Position numbers and translations under genes: made by a program. Below are positions 23,212 to 30,392 of a stretch of DNA of 43,833 nucleotides, piece by piece. The first letter of the stretch is position 1. Each line of letters starts with the position of its first letter. Origin of the DNA: a virus; the IMG/VR virus record IMGVR_UViG_3300037258_000157, positions 1-43,833 of that record; one strand, written 5' to 3'. A model generated the notes under the pieces. It saw only the letters and a list, made by a program, of their open reading frames with translations. It did not search any database and had not been told where the DNA came from.

Positions 23212-23501
23212 GGAAGATTCCTAAACGCGATCACATGGTCGATTAGGGAAAGGCGTTCGCGTAGCGCGTCACATTCCCCTTGCATGACGAAGATGTCGCG
23301 CGTGAAGTTGCCGGCAGCCTGGTCAGCCTGCATGTCGCGTTGCTTCAGGGTGTCGGCAGGCGTGTTGAACCATGTCGCGATTTTCGCTTCGAGTTGTGCG
23401 GCACGCGCCTGTGCCAGTTCAGATAACGCGTTCTGTAACCGAATGCTGGTCGACTCATAGTCCGCGTAGAGAACTGCAGGCGGTGTGTCCATGAAGGACA
23501 C
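23208..23501 (-). CDS. Small helical coiled-coil protein
   Basis: A 97-residue protein that is nearly all helix: residues 15-45 (STSIRLQNALSELAQARAAQ) and 60-90 show heptad-like Leu/Ala/Ile spacing. The start may be GTG 23501 or ATG 23492. It overlaps the next gene by 4 bases. Small coiled-coil proteins in the head region may be assembly factors; nothing more specific can be said. Confidence 0.7.
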   Translation of the reverse strand: MSFMDTPPAVLYADYESTSIRLQNALSELAQARAAQLEAKIATWFNTPADTLKQRDMQADQAAGNFTRDIFVMQGECDALRERLSLIDHVIAFRNLP

Positions 23502-23504
23502 GAG

Positions 23505-23702
23505 TCACGCTTTCGGTGCAGGTGGTGCAGGTGGTGCAGGTGGTGCAGGTTGAGCGTTCTTGCCCGTCACGTCCGAAGGTGTCAGCACACCGATCACAGC
23601 ACCGACGCACAACGAACCAATATTGGTTTGCCCGAGCGCGAACAACACGACACCCGCTACAAGTACAGCGATAGCGACAATGAATGTCTGTGTCTGGTTC
23701 AC
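23505..23702 (-). CDS. Small two-segment membrane protein with APP repeat tail
   Basis: A 65-residue protein with membrane segments at about 7-26 (FIVAIAVLVAGVVLFALG) and 28-42 (IGSLCVGAVIGVL), followed by a tail of PAPPAPPAPPAP repeats. The tail is encoded by a 9-base tandem DNA repeat. Two-segment topology and size would fit a holin, but the gene lies between virion genes, so a membrane role in DNA delivery is also possible. It starts inside the end of the preceding gene. Confidence 0.7.
   Translation of the reverse strand: MNQTQTFIVAIAVLVAGVVLFALGQTNIGSLCVGAVIGVLTPSDVTGKNAQPAPPAPPAPPAPKA
23515..23552 (-). repeat. Tandem 9-base repeat in a coding tail
   Basis: About four copies of GGTGCAGGT (plus strand) follow one another and encode the Ala-Pro-Pro repeats of the small membrane protein. 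Such repeats change copy number by slippage, so tail length may vary between phage individuals. Confidence 0.8.
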
Positions 23703-24508
23703 GGCGTCACCTGCGGCTGTCCAGGCTCATCCGGCAGCGCGCCTTGGGCGACATCGGGTGTGGCCGGCAAGGGGACCGCGTTCGCTGGCGGCGCATCGAA
23801 CACCTGCGGTGCGGTGGCGGGCGTCGTGATGCCGGGGCCTGGCGGGGCCGTGAACGTGTTGCTGGTAGGCCCTGCAGGCGCCACGACGCTCGACCCGGCA
23901 CCAGGGGCCGGCGGGGTAGAGGTCGGGTCGCCGGGCACAGTGTGGCCTTCAGCGGCGAGCTTCGCGGTCAAGAGCGCGATCTGCTGCTGCATCGCCTGCA
24001 ACTGCTGGGAAACCGGGGCTGAAAGACGGTCGCGCGCGGTCGACTGTGATGCCAGCTTCTCACCACGCGGATCGTCGACTACCGAGGTGATCCGTTCACC
24101 GGTCACGACGCTGTATGCTTGGAGGGTCGGCTTACGCCGTTCCCATTCCACCTCGTCGTCGTACACCCCGTACCTCATCTGGATTTGCTTCACGTTCTGT
24201 GCACGTTCCTGCGCGCGGGCAGTGTCGTACGAGAACGGGTTGCCGAGGAAGTCGACCATCACAGCCCACGGTACGATAGTGTCGGTACCGGCAGGGATCG
24301 TGTAGATGTCGGTGAGATGCTGGAGCTGGAAGTCGCGCCCACCTTCCAATGCCGGCGGGTTCACTAGACGGACGACGTATTCGCGTTCGCCGAGCTGCGG
24401 TCGCACATCGAACTGCGCGAAGGACCGCACGGTACCAGACGCGGGTTGGACGCCGGGGTTCGTGGTCTCGGCTGGCGTAACGGAAGGTGCTGTCATAGTC
24501 ATCGTCAT
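23699..24508 (-). CDS. Hypothetical virion-region protein with Pro/Ala-rich tail
   Basis: The 269-residue protein is read from ATG 24508 because GGGAG lies 9 bases upstream; two more in-frame ATGs follow within 12 bases (MTMTMT). Residues 35-165 form a folded part with EREYVVRLVNPPALEGGRDF and WAVMVDFLGNPFSYDTARAQER, then a short coiled coil (about 170-200), and the last 70 residues are Pro/Ala/Thr-rich. No family recognised. The gene sits downstream of the capsid genes and is probably structural or an assembly factor. Confidence 0.72.
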   Translation of the reverse strand: MTMTMTAPSVTPAETTNPGVQPASGTVRSFAQFDVRPQLGEREYVVRLVNPPALEGGRDFQLQHLTDIYTIPAGTDTIVPWAVMVDFLGNPFSYDTARAQERAQNVKQIQMRYGVYDDEVEWERRKPTLQAYSVVTGERITSVVDDPRGEKLASQSTARDRLSAPVSQQLQAMQQQIALLTAKLAAEGHTVPGDPTSTPPAPGAGSSVVAPAGPTSNTFTAPPGPGITTPATAPQVFDAPPANAVPLPATPDVAQGALPDEPGQPQVTP

Positions 24509-24536
24509 GGTACTTGTCTCCCTGGTAGACGGTCGG

Positions 24537-24878
24537 TTAGGACGCGGGCGGTGCAGGTGCCGGTTCTGGTGTAGGTGTAGGTGCAGGTGCTGGTCCCGTC
24601 GCGTTCTGGAGTGCTTCGGCCGACGAGTTGATCGACGCCGCTGCCGACTGAAGCTGCGCGAGCGGCGCGTCGAGTGTCGTCGGGTCGATACCGGTCGTAT
24701 CGGAAAGCTTCGCGGTCGCGGCCGCAACCGCGCCCTGCACCTGAGTAGCAGTCTGTGTCAGACCATCGGCAAGCGTCTGGAAATCGGATGCCTGAGCCAT
24801 GATTGCCTCTTTCAGTTCGATAAGAGCTTGGAGTACGTCAGTAAGTGACGCGTCGCGGTGATGGTGGAATACATGCAC
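24537..24878 (-). CDS. Small helical protein with Pro/Ala tail
   Basis: A 113-residue protein from GTG 24878, which lies 2 bases after the previous stop. The N-terminus is His-rich (VHVFHHHRD), followed by an amphipathic helical region with heptad character (DVLQALIELKEAIMAQASDF, then Gln/Thr/Ala helices) and a PAPAPTPTPEPAPAPP tail encoded by degenerate repeats. A longer frame to 25016 would overlap the upstream gene. Function unknown. Confidence 0.65.
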   Translation of the reverse strand: MHVFHHHRDASLTDVLQALIELKEAIMAQASDFQTLADGLTQTATQVQGAVAAATAKLSDTTGIDPTTLDAPLAQLQSAAASINSSAEALQNATGPAPAPTPTPEPAPAPPAS

Positions 24879-24880
24879 GG

Positions 24881-25261
24881 TTAGTTCGCGCGACCCCACA
24901 CCAGGAGCACGATCGGCAGCGACGTGAGTGGCGTACCGTACGCGCCGTCTGCCATCTCGGTCAACGGCCCAAGAGAACCTGTATCGCCCAAGAACCGGAG
25001 CGTCAACTGCGGCCAACCACCACCGCCACCACCAGAGTTCACGTATGGTGTACCCGACAGTTCGACGACCGGGATTTGGCCGGTGATCTGGCCTCCCATA
25101 CCACCCGACGCGGACGCGCCCTGGATGACATAGAGGCCCATCGCCGTCGCTGTGATGACTTCACCTGGCGTCGCGTACGAACCGGTCAAGGTGACAGCGA
25201 CAGATTTCTGCACGTTCTTGAGCGAACGGTGCGTCGTGACGACCGAGATACTGTGCGCCAT
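24881..25261 (-). CDS. Small beta-rich virion protein
   Basis: The 126-residue protein starts at ATG 25261 overlapping the glycosyltransferase stop (TGATG). It is Ser/Thr/Gly-rich with alternating strands (KSVAVTLTGSYATPGEVITA, GLYVIQGASAS) and a run of six glycines. The composition suggests a small structural beta protein such as a minor head or fibre component. No family recognised. Confidence 0.65.
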   Translation of the reverse strand: MAHSISVVTTHRSLKNVQKSVAVTLTGSYATPGEVITATAMGLYVIQGASASGGMGGQITGQIPVVELSGTPYVNSGGGGGGWPQLTLRFLGDTGSLGPLTEMADGAYGTPLTSLPIVLLVWGRAN

Positions 25262-25905
25262 CAGAGGATCACTTTCTTGTGGTGTCGGACGCGAACATGC
25301 GGATCGACCATAATGCGACCACCGACACGCGGGTCTGTCACCCGCCAACAGAACCCGTGATCCTCGCCGTAATGCACACCATCGACGACAGGTTCAGTGA
25401 AGAACGGGCAGCCGCGCGGAGTCAGTTCGCGCAGACGTTCGAGTAGCGGCCGTTGGATGAGGATAAACCCGGCACCGATCGACGCGACAGAGAGAAGTTC
25501 GTCCTCGGCGTCGGTGAGTATAGTCTCGGGAATGTTCTGCAGTTCGGGACCGTGCTCAGTGTCAACCCAACGGAACACGACCGGCCACGGCCCTTGGATA
25601 CGCGCGGACGGCGACATATACCAGCCAGCAACCACGTCGAGAGTTGTGGTCTGTTCAGTTGCTTTGACGAGACGTGTGATGTCGTCGGGCTCGAACTGTA
25701 CATCGCTGTCGATGAACAGGAGCGCATCCGCATCGGTCTGGTCCAAGAACGCGAGGCAAACATCGTTGCGGTTATCGTCGAGATAGGGGCCAGACTTGCA
25801 GATCACCCCGCCAGTGACAGTACCGGTAACGAGCGCATTGACGACCGACTGAAAGAACGCGGTATCGACTTGCCCTGGACTGATATTGCCGATCGCGACC
25901 TTCAT
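25261..25905 (-). CDS. Family A glycosyltransferase in the capsid gene cluster
   Basis: The 214-residue protein has the GT-A fold layout: an N-terminal MKVAIGNIS strand, LLFIDSDVQFEPDD with the metal-binding D-x-D at 66-68, a conserved turn AGWYM, then SIGAGFILI and GEDHGFCWRV, the acceptor-side acidic motif of family 2-like enzymes. It would move a sugar from a nucleotide-sugar donor to an acceptor. It lies two genes after the capsid gene and next to the decoration-like gene, so virion proteins are possible acceptors; host wall or DNA are alternatives. Length is typical of phage single-domain enzymes. Confidence 0.8.
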   Translation of the reverse strand: MKVAIGNISPGQVDTAFFQSVVNALVTGTVTGGVICKSGPYLDDNRNDVCLAFLDQTDADALLFIDSDVQFEPDDITRLVKATEQTTTLDVVAGWYMSPSARIQGPWPVVFRWVDTEHGPELQNIPETILTDAEDELLSVASIGAGFILIQRPLLERLRELTPRGCPFFTEPVVDGVHYGEDHGFCWRVTDPRVGGRIMVDPHVRVRHHKKVIL

Positions 25906-25909
25906 ATGG

Positions 25910-26329
25910 TTATCGCTTGCTCACCCACACGTCCACGAAGTTCGACGCGCTGTTGATGACCGCGAAGCCGACGCCGCCACCAGCGACCGGGGCCGCAGAT
26001 GCGATGACCGCGCCGGCCGACGTAGCCGAGACCTGCAGGAGGTTACCGGCCGAGACCGCACCGTTCGCGACAACACCTGACACGTACCCACGCACGACGA
26101 TGAGGCCGGTCTGGCCTGCCGTGATCGCGTTCAACGAGAACCCGACGAACTGTGTCGTATTCGCGTTCGTCGGCTGCGTGTAGACCGTGCCATCACTGGA
26201 AAGGTAGACAGCGGCACGCGCGGCGATTGCAGCACCAGCGACCTGTTCGGCAGCAAGATACCAGAATTTCTGTTCGGCATCAGTGACACCGAATGCGCCA
26301 CCAGGGTTCGTAATGGCTTTGTCACTCAC
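25910..26329 (-). CDS. Putative capsid decoration protein
   Basis: The 139-residue protein starts at GTG 26329 with AAGGA 7 bases upstream. It is Ala/Gly/Val-rich, with a beta-pattern such as AGQTGLIVVRGYVSGVVANG, NLLQVSATSAGAVIA and a GGGVGFAVINSA turn, similar in style to DUF2190-type small head proteins that line or decorate capsids. It directly follows the major capsid gene, the usual place for a cement protein. Confidence 0.65.
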   Translation of the reverse strand: MSDKAITNPGGAFGVTDAEQKFWYLAAEQVAGAAIAARAAVYLSSDGTVYTQPTNANTTQFVGFSLNAITAGQTGLIVVRGYVSGVVANGAVSAGNLLQVSATSAGAVIASAAPVAGGGVGFAVINSASNFVDVWVSKR

Positions 26330-26354
26330 GGTACAGTCCTTCTCTGGTCTCTGG

Positions 26355-27299
26355 TCAGGCCGCGATCGCGGTGAGCTTCGCCTGGCGTCCAGGGTTCGTG
26401 CAGACCAGCTCACCGGCCCACAGGAGCTTGCTGACTGCAGCGTCCTGGTTGACCGGCGTCTGGAAGTCCTCCAACGCGAAGTCCGCGCGTGGCGTCACAA
26501 CAAGGAAGATGTAATCCTCGTTGAGCATGAAGATCGTCGAGCTGTTGACCGTGTGCGAATCGACCACCCACGGCACACCGTTGAACAGCATGTTCTTGAA
26601 CCCGGCTGCGGCCAACTGCATGTCCGAACCGGCAGGGCCGATGTCCTGAATAACCGCACCGGAACCAAGCGCCCAGTAACGGTTGTACGCGGCCTGCTGA
26701 CCGACGATCAGGGTCGGGTGCCGGCCACCTTCAGTCGCCGTACCGTGCGCGGCTTGCAGGCCCGACAAGGACATGATCGTGGTGGTCGAATCCTTGTACG
26801 ATCCCCACCACGTGTACGTCGAGCGGTCCAACCCACCGTACACCCCGGCACTATCCACTGCGAGCTGCAGACCTGCGATCTGTTTCGGGTCTGTCGTACC
26901 GTCCGAGTGGATACCGGTACCGAGGTTCTCGCACATTTCTTCTTCGGCCTGCTGTGCCTGCAGGCGCATCAGGTTCGCGATCGCCTCAGGCGTATCGGCC
27001 TTGATGAGCGTCAGACCATCGAACACGACCGGCACGTACTGCTGCTTCCACGTGAACACAGCATTACGCACCGTGTCGCTGGGCGCGATCGTGAGGACAT
27101 CGGCACCCTGGTACGGACCACCAGCCGCGAACCTCTTGTACATGAGCGGCACTTCGATCTGCGTGCCACCCGTGATCTTCCTATTCGACGCGTTGAGGCG
27201 ATAGAACAGGGGGTTCGATCGGTAGATGTTGTCGACGATCTCCGGCAGGATGTACCTGCGCGAGATCGAGGTCAACGTGTCGACGCCGATGACCGCCAT
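26355..27299 (-). CDS. Major capsid protein
   Basis: The 314-residue protein shows the layout of a short HK97-fold capsid protein: an N-terminal helix (VDTLTSISRRYILPEIVDNI), TGGTQIEVPLMYKR, then DVLTIAPSDTVRNAVFTWKQ and PVVFDGLTLIKADTPEAIAN, a long helix ending EEEMCENLGTG, and a C-terminal domain with IVGQQAAYNRYWALG and GVPWVVDS. I recall closely similar proteins annotated as major capsid in uncultured podoviruses. The scaffold-like gene precedes it and a decoration-like gene follows. AAAGG 9 bases before ATG 27299 is the ribosome binding site; it lies in a hairpin between scaffold and capsid genes. Confidence 0.88.
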   Translation of the reverse strand: MAVIGVDTLTSISRRYILPEIVDNIYRSNPLFYRLNASNRKITGGTQIEVPLMYKRFAAGGPYQGADVLTIAPSDTVRNAVFTWKQQYVPVVFDGLTLIKADTPEAIANLMRLQAQQAEEEMCENLGTGIHSDGTTDPKQIAGLQLAVDSAGVYGGLDRSTYTWWGSYKDSTTTIMSLSGLQAAHGTATEGGRHPTLIVGQQAAYNRYWALGSGAVIQDIGPAGSDMQLAAAGFKNMLFNGVPWVVDSHTVNSSTIFMLNEDYIFLVVTPRADFALEDFQTPVNQDAAVSKLLWAGELVCTNPGRQAKLTAIAA

Positions 27300-27301
27300 A
27301 C

Positions 27302-27331
27302 GGGGGAGCCTTTCACTCGGTCGGCTCCCCC
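27302..27331 (-). promoter_or_regulatory. Hairpin directly before the capsid gene
   Basis: GGGGGAGCC (27302-27310) and GGCTCCCCC (27323-27331) pair perfectly over 9 bases around a 12-base loop, 2 bases from the capsid ATG. The AAAGG ribosome binding site falls at the loop-stem border. It may stop some transcripts, mark a cleavage site that stabilises capsid message, or tune capsid translation relative to scaffold. Confidence 0.6.
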
Positions 27332-27355
27332 TGGCGGGGCCTCACTGAGGGATGA

Positions 27356-28750
27356 TCAGTTGGGCGACGAGCCGTTCCCTGAGAGAACGCCTCGCAATTC
27401 TGCCACCATACCTGCACGATAGTCGGGCTGTCCAGATGGAGATGTGGGCAGAGGGGTATCGGCACGGGGAACCGAGCCAGCCGAACCGGCGAGCGAACCT
27501 GCACGTGCGCGGGCCTGCTGGGTCGCGCGGTCCGCCGCGAGCTGGCGTGATGCCTGCTGATCGACGATCCGTTGCCGAAGTGCAGGGTCCGCGAACGCGA
27601 CCTGCTCGAATGCTGAATAGTACGCAGCGGTTGGGTCGGCAGGGGATGCAGCGAACGTGCGCTGGAGAAGGTCGTTCGCCTGCTGGGTTTTCTGGATGAG
27701 GACAGCCATGTCCGCGTCCGGGAGCTGGTAGGTAGACTTGAACTGGTTGATTGCAGCATCACCGTAGGGCTTCAGGGTCGCGGCCTGGTTTTGGGCCGCG
27801 ATCTGGGCCTGGTACGCGGCCTGCTGCTGGGCGAGTTGCTGCTGTTGGGCAGCGAGAGTGGCGAGCTGCTGGGCAGTGTATGGATCGGGACCAGTCGGCT
27901 GCTGCACAACCGGTGTCTGTATGACGGGTTGTGGTGCAGCGAACGGGTCCGCGAACATCTGTGCAGGGAGTGGACCAGAGACCGACGGAGGTTGGGTGAC
28001 CCCCTGCACAGAACCTGGAGGGCCGAAGAACTGTTGGCCCGGTTGGATCGTAGTATTCGGCTGTGGAATATACGGATTCTGCGGCTGAACGTAATCGTTC
28101 GGTGGAACCGTGTAACCGTTGGTCGGTGCAGGAACCCCATTCGGTTGCGATGGCACACCGTTCGGATTGTTGATGTACGCCTGCAACCGGGCCATCTGCT
28201 CGGCCGACATGCCGGTGATCCACTGGTGGACGAGGCTCAGTTCCTGCAGGGCCTGCGGCGTGACCTGGGTTCCGTCAGCGAGAGTGACGGTTTCACCACT
28301 TGACCCTGGGGATAAGGTTGGGGGTGACGCGGGCAGCGCGTACGGGTCAACGACCGTTGGCTGGTTCGGTGCGACCTGTGCGCCGGCTGCTGTAGCGTCA
28401 GGCAACTGCCCTGGGGGTTGCTGTTGTTGCGAGGGTGCACCGGTTCCAGGGTCCGGTGCACCCACGCTCTGGTCACCAGCGGGCGCGGGTGCTGTACCGG
28501 GTGCGGTGGTGGGCGCGGGTGCGTTCGGGTCGACGACGGTCGGCTGCGCGTACTGCGGGTGTGTCGCGAACCATTCTTCGAGCCGCGGATCCATGTCGGA
28601 CTGCACCGCGACCGCGGGAGCCTGGTGCACGATGGCGGGTGTAGGGCCAGGGGCAGGTGCCGGCGCGCCTGCGGGATCAACAGGCGCGCCGGCAGGCCCG
28701 CTGGGGGGAAGGACCGCGGGCGAAGTGGGTAGAGGTTCGGTGGGTGTCAT
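27356..28750 (-). CDS. Scaffold-like protein, Pro/Gln-rich
   Basis: The 464-residue protein is dominated by Pro, Gln and Ala. After a disordered half with several short VDP-rich repeats it has a helical region (about 290-420) with LATLAAQQQQLAQQQAAYQA and QFKSTYQLPDADMAVLIQKT, and a short conserved-looking end (DYRAGMVAELRGVLSG). Position right before the capsid gene and the helical C-terminal half fit a capsid scaffolding protein. GGGAG precedes ATG 28750. No protease motif is visible. Confidence 0.75.
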   Translation of the reverse strand: MTPTEPLPTSPAVLPPSGPAGAPVDPAGAPAPAPGPTPAIVHQAPAVAVQSDMDPRLEEWFATHPQYAQPTVVDPNAPAPTTAPGTAPAPAGDQSVGAPDPGTGAPSQQQQPPGQLPDATAAGAQVAPNQPTVVDPYALPASPPTLSPGSSGETVTLADGTQVTPQALQELSLVHQWITGMSAEQMARLQAYINNPNGVPSQPNGVPAPTNGYTVPPNDYVQPQNPYIPQPNTTIQPGQQFFGPPGSVQGVTQPPSVSGPLPAQMFADPFAAPQPVIQTPVVQQPTGPDPYTAQQLATLAAQQQQLAQQQAAYQAQIAAQNQAATLKPYGDAAINQFKSTYQLPDADMAVLIQKTQQANDLLQRTFAASPADPTAAYYSAFEQVAFADPALRQRIVDQQASRQLAADRATQQARARAGSLAGSAGSVPRADTPLPTSPSGQPDYRAGMVAELRGVLSGNGSSPN

Positions 28751-28791
28751 CGCATCTCCCTGGAAGTGCTACAAGCTACCGTGCTGGCCGA

Positions 28792-29220
28792 CTACTGGCC
28801 GACGCCGGAACCGCCGCCACCGAGGATGCGCGCGAGGTCGTCGGGGTTCGGGCCAGCGTTACGCAGACCGGCGACTGCCGGCGGTCCACCACCACCGGGT
28901 GGGATACCTGGACCACCACCACCGGGACCACCACCACCGAGTTGGGCGAGCGCCGCCGCGAGCTGAGGGGGTAGTCCTGCACCAGCATTCCCGCCGGGTG
29001 GTAGTGCTCCTGCAGGCGGCATACCACCCTGACCGCCCTGCTGCGCTTGGAGTGCAGCGAGCTGGTCATGCGGCGCGCGTAGTGCCTGAATAATCATCGT
29101 TTCGAGCTGTACGACGAGGTTCAAGTCGGCATCCGGCATCGTTTTCGCGACGGCCAAGTCCTGGAGCATCTTCATCAAGATGTCCTCGAACGTGCCGGTT
29201 GAACGCGTACCGAGCGCCAC
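28792..29220 (-). CDS. Gly/Pro-rich small protein
   Basis: A 142-residue protein with a helical first half (FEDILMKMLQDLAVAKTMPD, LNLVVQLETMIIQALRAP) and a Gly/Pro-rich low-complexity second half. It starts with GTG 29220 preceded by AGG. It lies just before the scaffold-like gene and may be a head assembly factor; no family recognised. Confidence 0.7.
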   Translation of the reverse strand: MALGTRSTGTFEDILMKMLQDLAVAKTMPDADLNLVVQLETMIIQALRAPHDQLAALQAQQGGQGGMPPAGALPPGGNAGAGLPPQLAAALAQLGGGGPGGGGPGIPPGGGGPPAVAGLRNAGPNPDDLARILGGGGSGVGQ

Positions 29221-29263
29221 CTGTACCTACTGTCGTGGTGTCGTGGGTGTTGGTGTTGGGCGA

Positions 29264-29392
29264 CTAGTGCTTGATCGGCGTCGCGTCGTTAGTCTGCGCC
29301 TTCGCCATGTAATCGCTACCGAACTGACGGTTCGTGGTGTGACCCTGCCACATCATCTGCGCGTCTTTGGTCTGACCGAGGTTCGTATTCAT
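29264..29392 (-). CDS. Very small protein of 42 residues
   Basis: A 42-residue reading frame fits exactly into the gap between two genes: its ATG (29392) lies 10 bases after the stop of the upstream gene and it ends 43 bases before the next. It reads MNTNLGQTKDAQMMWQGHTT and ends NDATPIKH, polar and without a membrane segment. No ribosome binding site is obvious. Without it the gap would be 182 bases in an otherwise packed unit, so it is probably real; function unknown. Confidence 0.55.
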   Translation of the reverse strand: MNTNLGQTKDAQMMWQGHTTNRQFGSDYMAKAQTNDATPIKH

Positions 29393-29402
29393 GGAGGCCA
29401 GA

Positions 29403-29696
29403 TTACAGGGCGTGGGTGAGGAAGTGAAGGGTCAAGTCCGCCGCGACCCCGCCGGCCGCTCCCAAGGCCAGGATCAAGGCGACCGTGCGGCGCGTGAGGC
29501 GCGCAATGTACTGGCTGGGTTCGGCTGTCGGGGCAGAGGTGGAGGTTGGGGTGAGCTGGGTGACCGACGCGAGTTGGGTCGATGGGGTCGGTTCGGTCAA
29601 ATGCTCCACGAATGCTTTACCTGTCTCGTGGAGATCGTCGTCGACTTCCACCCACACTTTGTCAATGTCCGATTCAGACTTCACGATCCAACCCAT
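29403..29696 (-). CDS. Tail-anchored membrane protein
   Basis: A 97-residue protein with an acidic N-terminal part (SDIDKVWVEVDDDLHETGKA), a Ser/Thr/Pro linker, and one hydrophobic segment near the C-terminus (about 70-92, TVALILALGAAGGVAADLTL) after the basic sequence RLTRR. That is a C-terminal membrane anchor. No family recognised. Confidence 0.68.
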   Translation of the reverse strand: MGWIVKSESDIDKVWVEVDDDLHETGKAFVEHLTEPTPSTQLASVTQLTPTSTSAPTAEPSQYIARLTRRTVALILALGAAGGVAADLTLHFLTHAL

Positions 29697-29711
29697 TGTT
29701 CACCCCTGGAG

Positions 29712-30392
29712 TTAGTAGTTCTTCAGGTAGCTGCGCATCTGGATCAGGTTCGGCGTGACCGTCGATGTCGCGGTGTTCGTGCTCATCGTCGCCTTGAGGT
29801 CGAAGGCTTCGGCGATGTTCGTCGCTGCGGTCGGCGTGATCGACGCGCCGTCTGGATAGAGGATCGAGCCGAGCGACGCGGGCGAGTCCGTGTCGAGCGC
29901 GTCAGCACCGGACGGCAGGTAAAGCGTGCCGTGCACCTTCACTGCACCAGAACCTGCCGCCGCGATGGTGCGGAGCGTTACCCACATGTCGAGTTGCACG
30001 ATGCGGAAGCTGGCGCTCGCCGAGAGGTTCGCCGTCTGGAACGACCAGATCGATGAGCCGCCGTAGAAGATGTCGAGCTGGAGTTTCTGGTTCGCACCCG
30101 AGTTGTTGAGCCATTTGAGGTTGGCGAGGATGTGATGCGTGTCGCCTTTGCGTGGCCCGGCGGTCGGGTCGGCGAGGAAGCCGAGGTTCAGGTTGCTGCC
30201 GCCGCCCGCGAGCAGTGACGTTTGTGCGGAGTTGTTCGTGATCGCCGCGGCGCCGTCGTCGTCGACTTCGAGGAACCCAGGCGGATATTGCCAGAGTCCG
30301 GTCGCGCCGAGGACCATGCCGTTCTGTGCAGCGGCGAGTGTCGGCGCTGTGAGTGCTTCGCCAGGATGTGTGCCGATATCGACGAGAGGCAT
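29712..30392 (-). CDS. Virion-associated beta-rich protein after the SGNH fibre
   Basis: The 226-residue protein is Ala/Thr/Ser/Gly-rich, with strands such as QKLQLDIFYGGSSIWSFQTA and FRIVQLDMWVTLRTIAAAG, and reads as an all-beta domain. The opening (MPLVDIGTHPGEALTAPTL) resembles no enzyme. ATG 30392 directly follows the stop of the 767-residue fibre gene, so it is probably co-assembled with it, as a fibre tip, chaperone or head fibre. Confidence 0.68.
   Translation of the reverse strand: MPLVDIGTHPGEALTAPTLAAAQNGMVLGATGLWQYPPGFLEVDDDGAAAITNNSAQTSLLAGGGSNLNLGFLADPTAGPRKGDTHHILANLKWLNNSGANQKLQLDIFYGGSSIWSFQTANLSASASFRIVQLDMWVTLRTIAAAGSGAVKVHGTLYLPSGADALDTDSPASLGSILYPDGASITPTAATNIAEAFDLKATMSTNTATSTVTPNLIQMRSYLKNY

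Noticed and set aside
23515-23552. Short tandem repeats as a CRISPR array
   Set aside because: The units are 9 bases without spacers and encode an Ala-Pro-Pro tail. No repeat-spacer pattern of CRISPR size is present anywhere.
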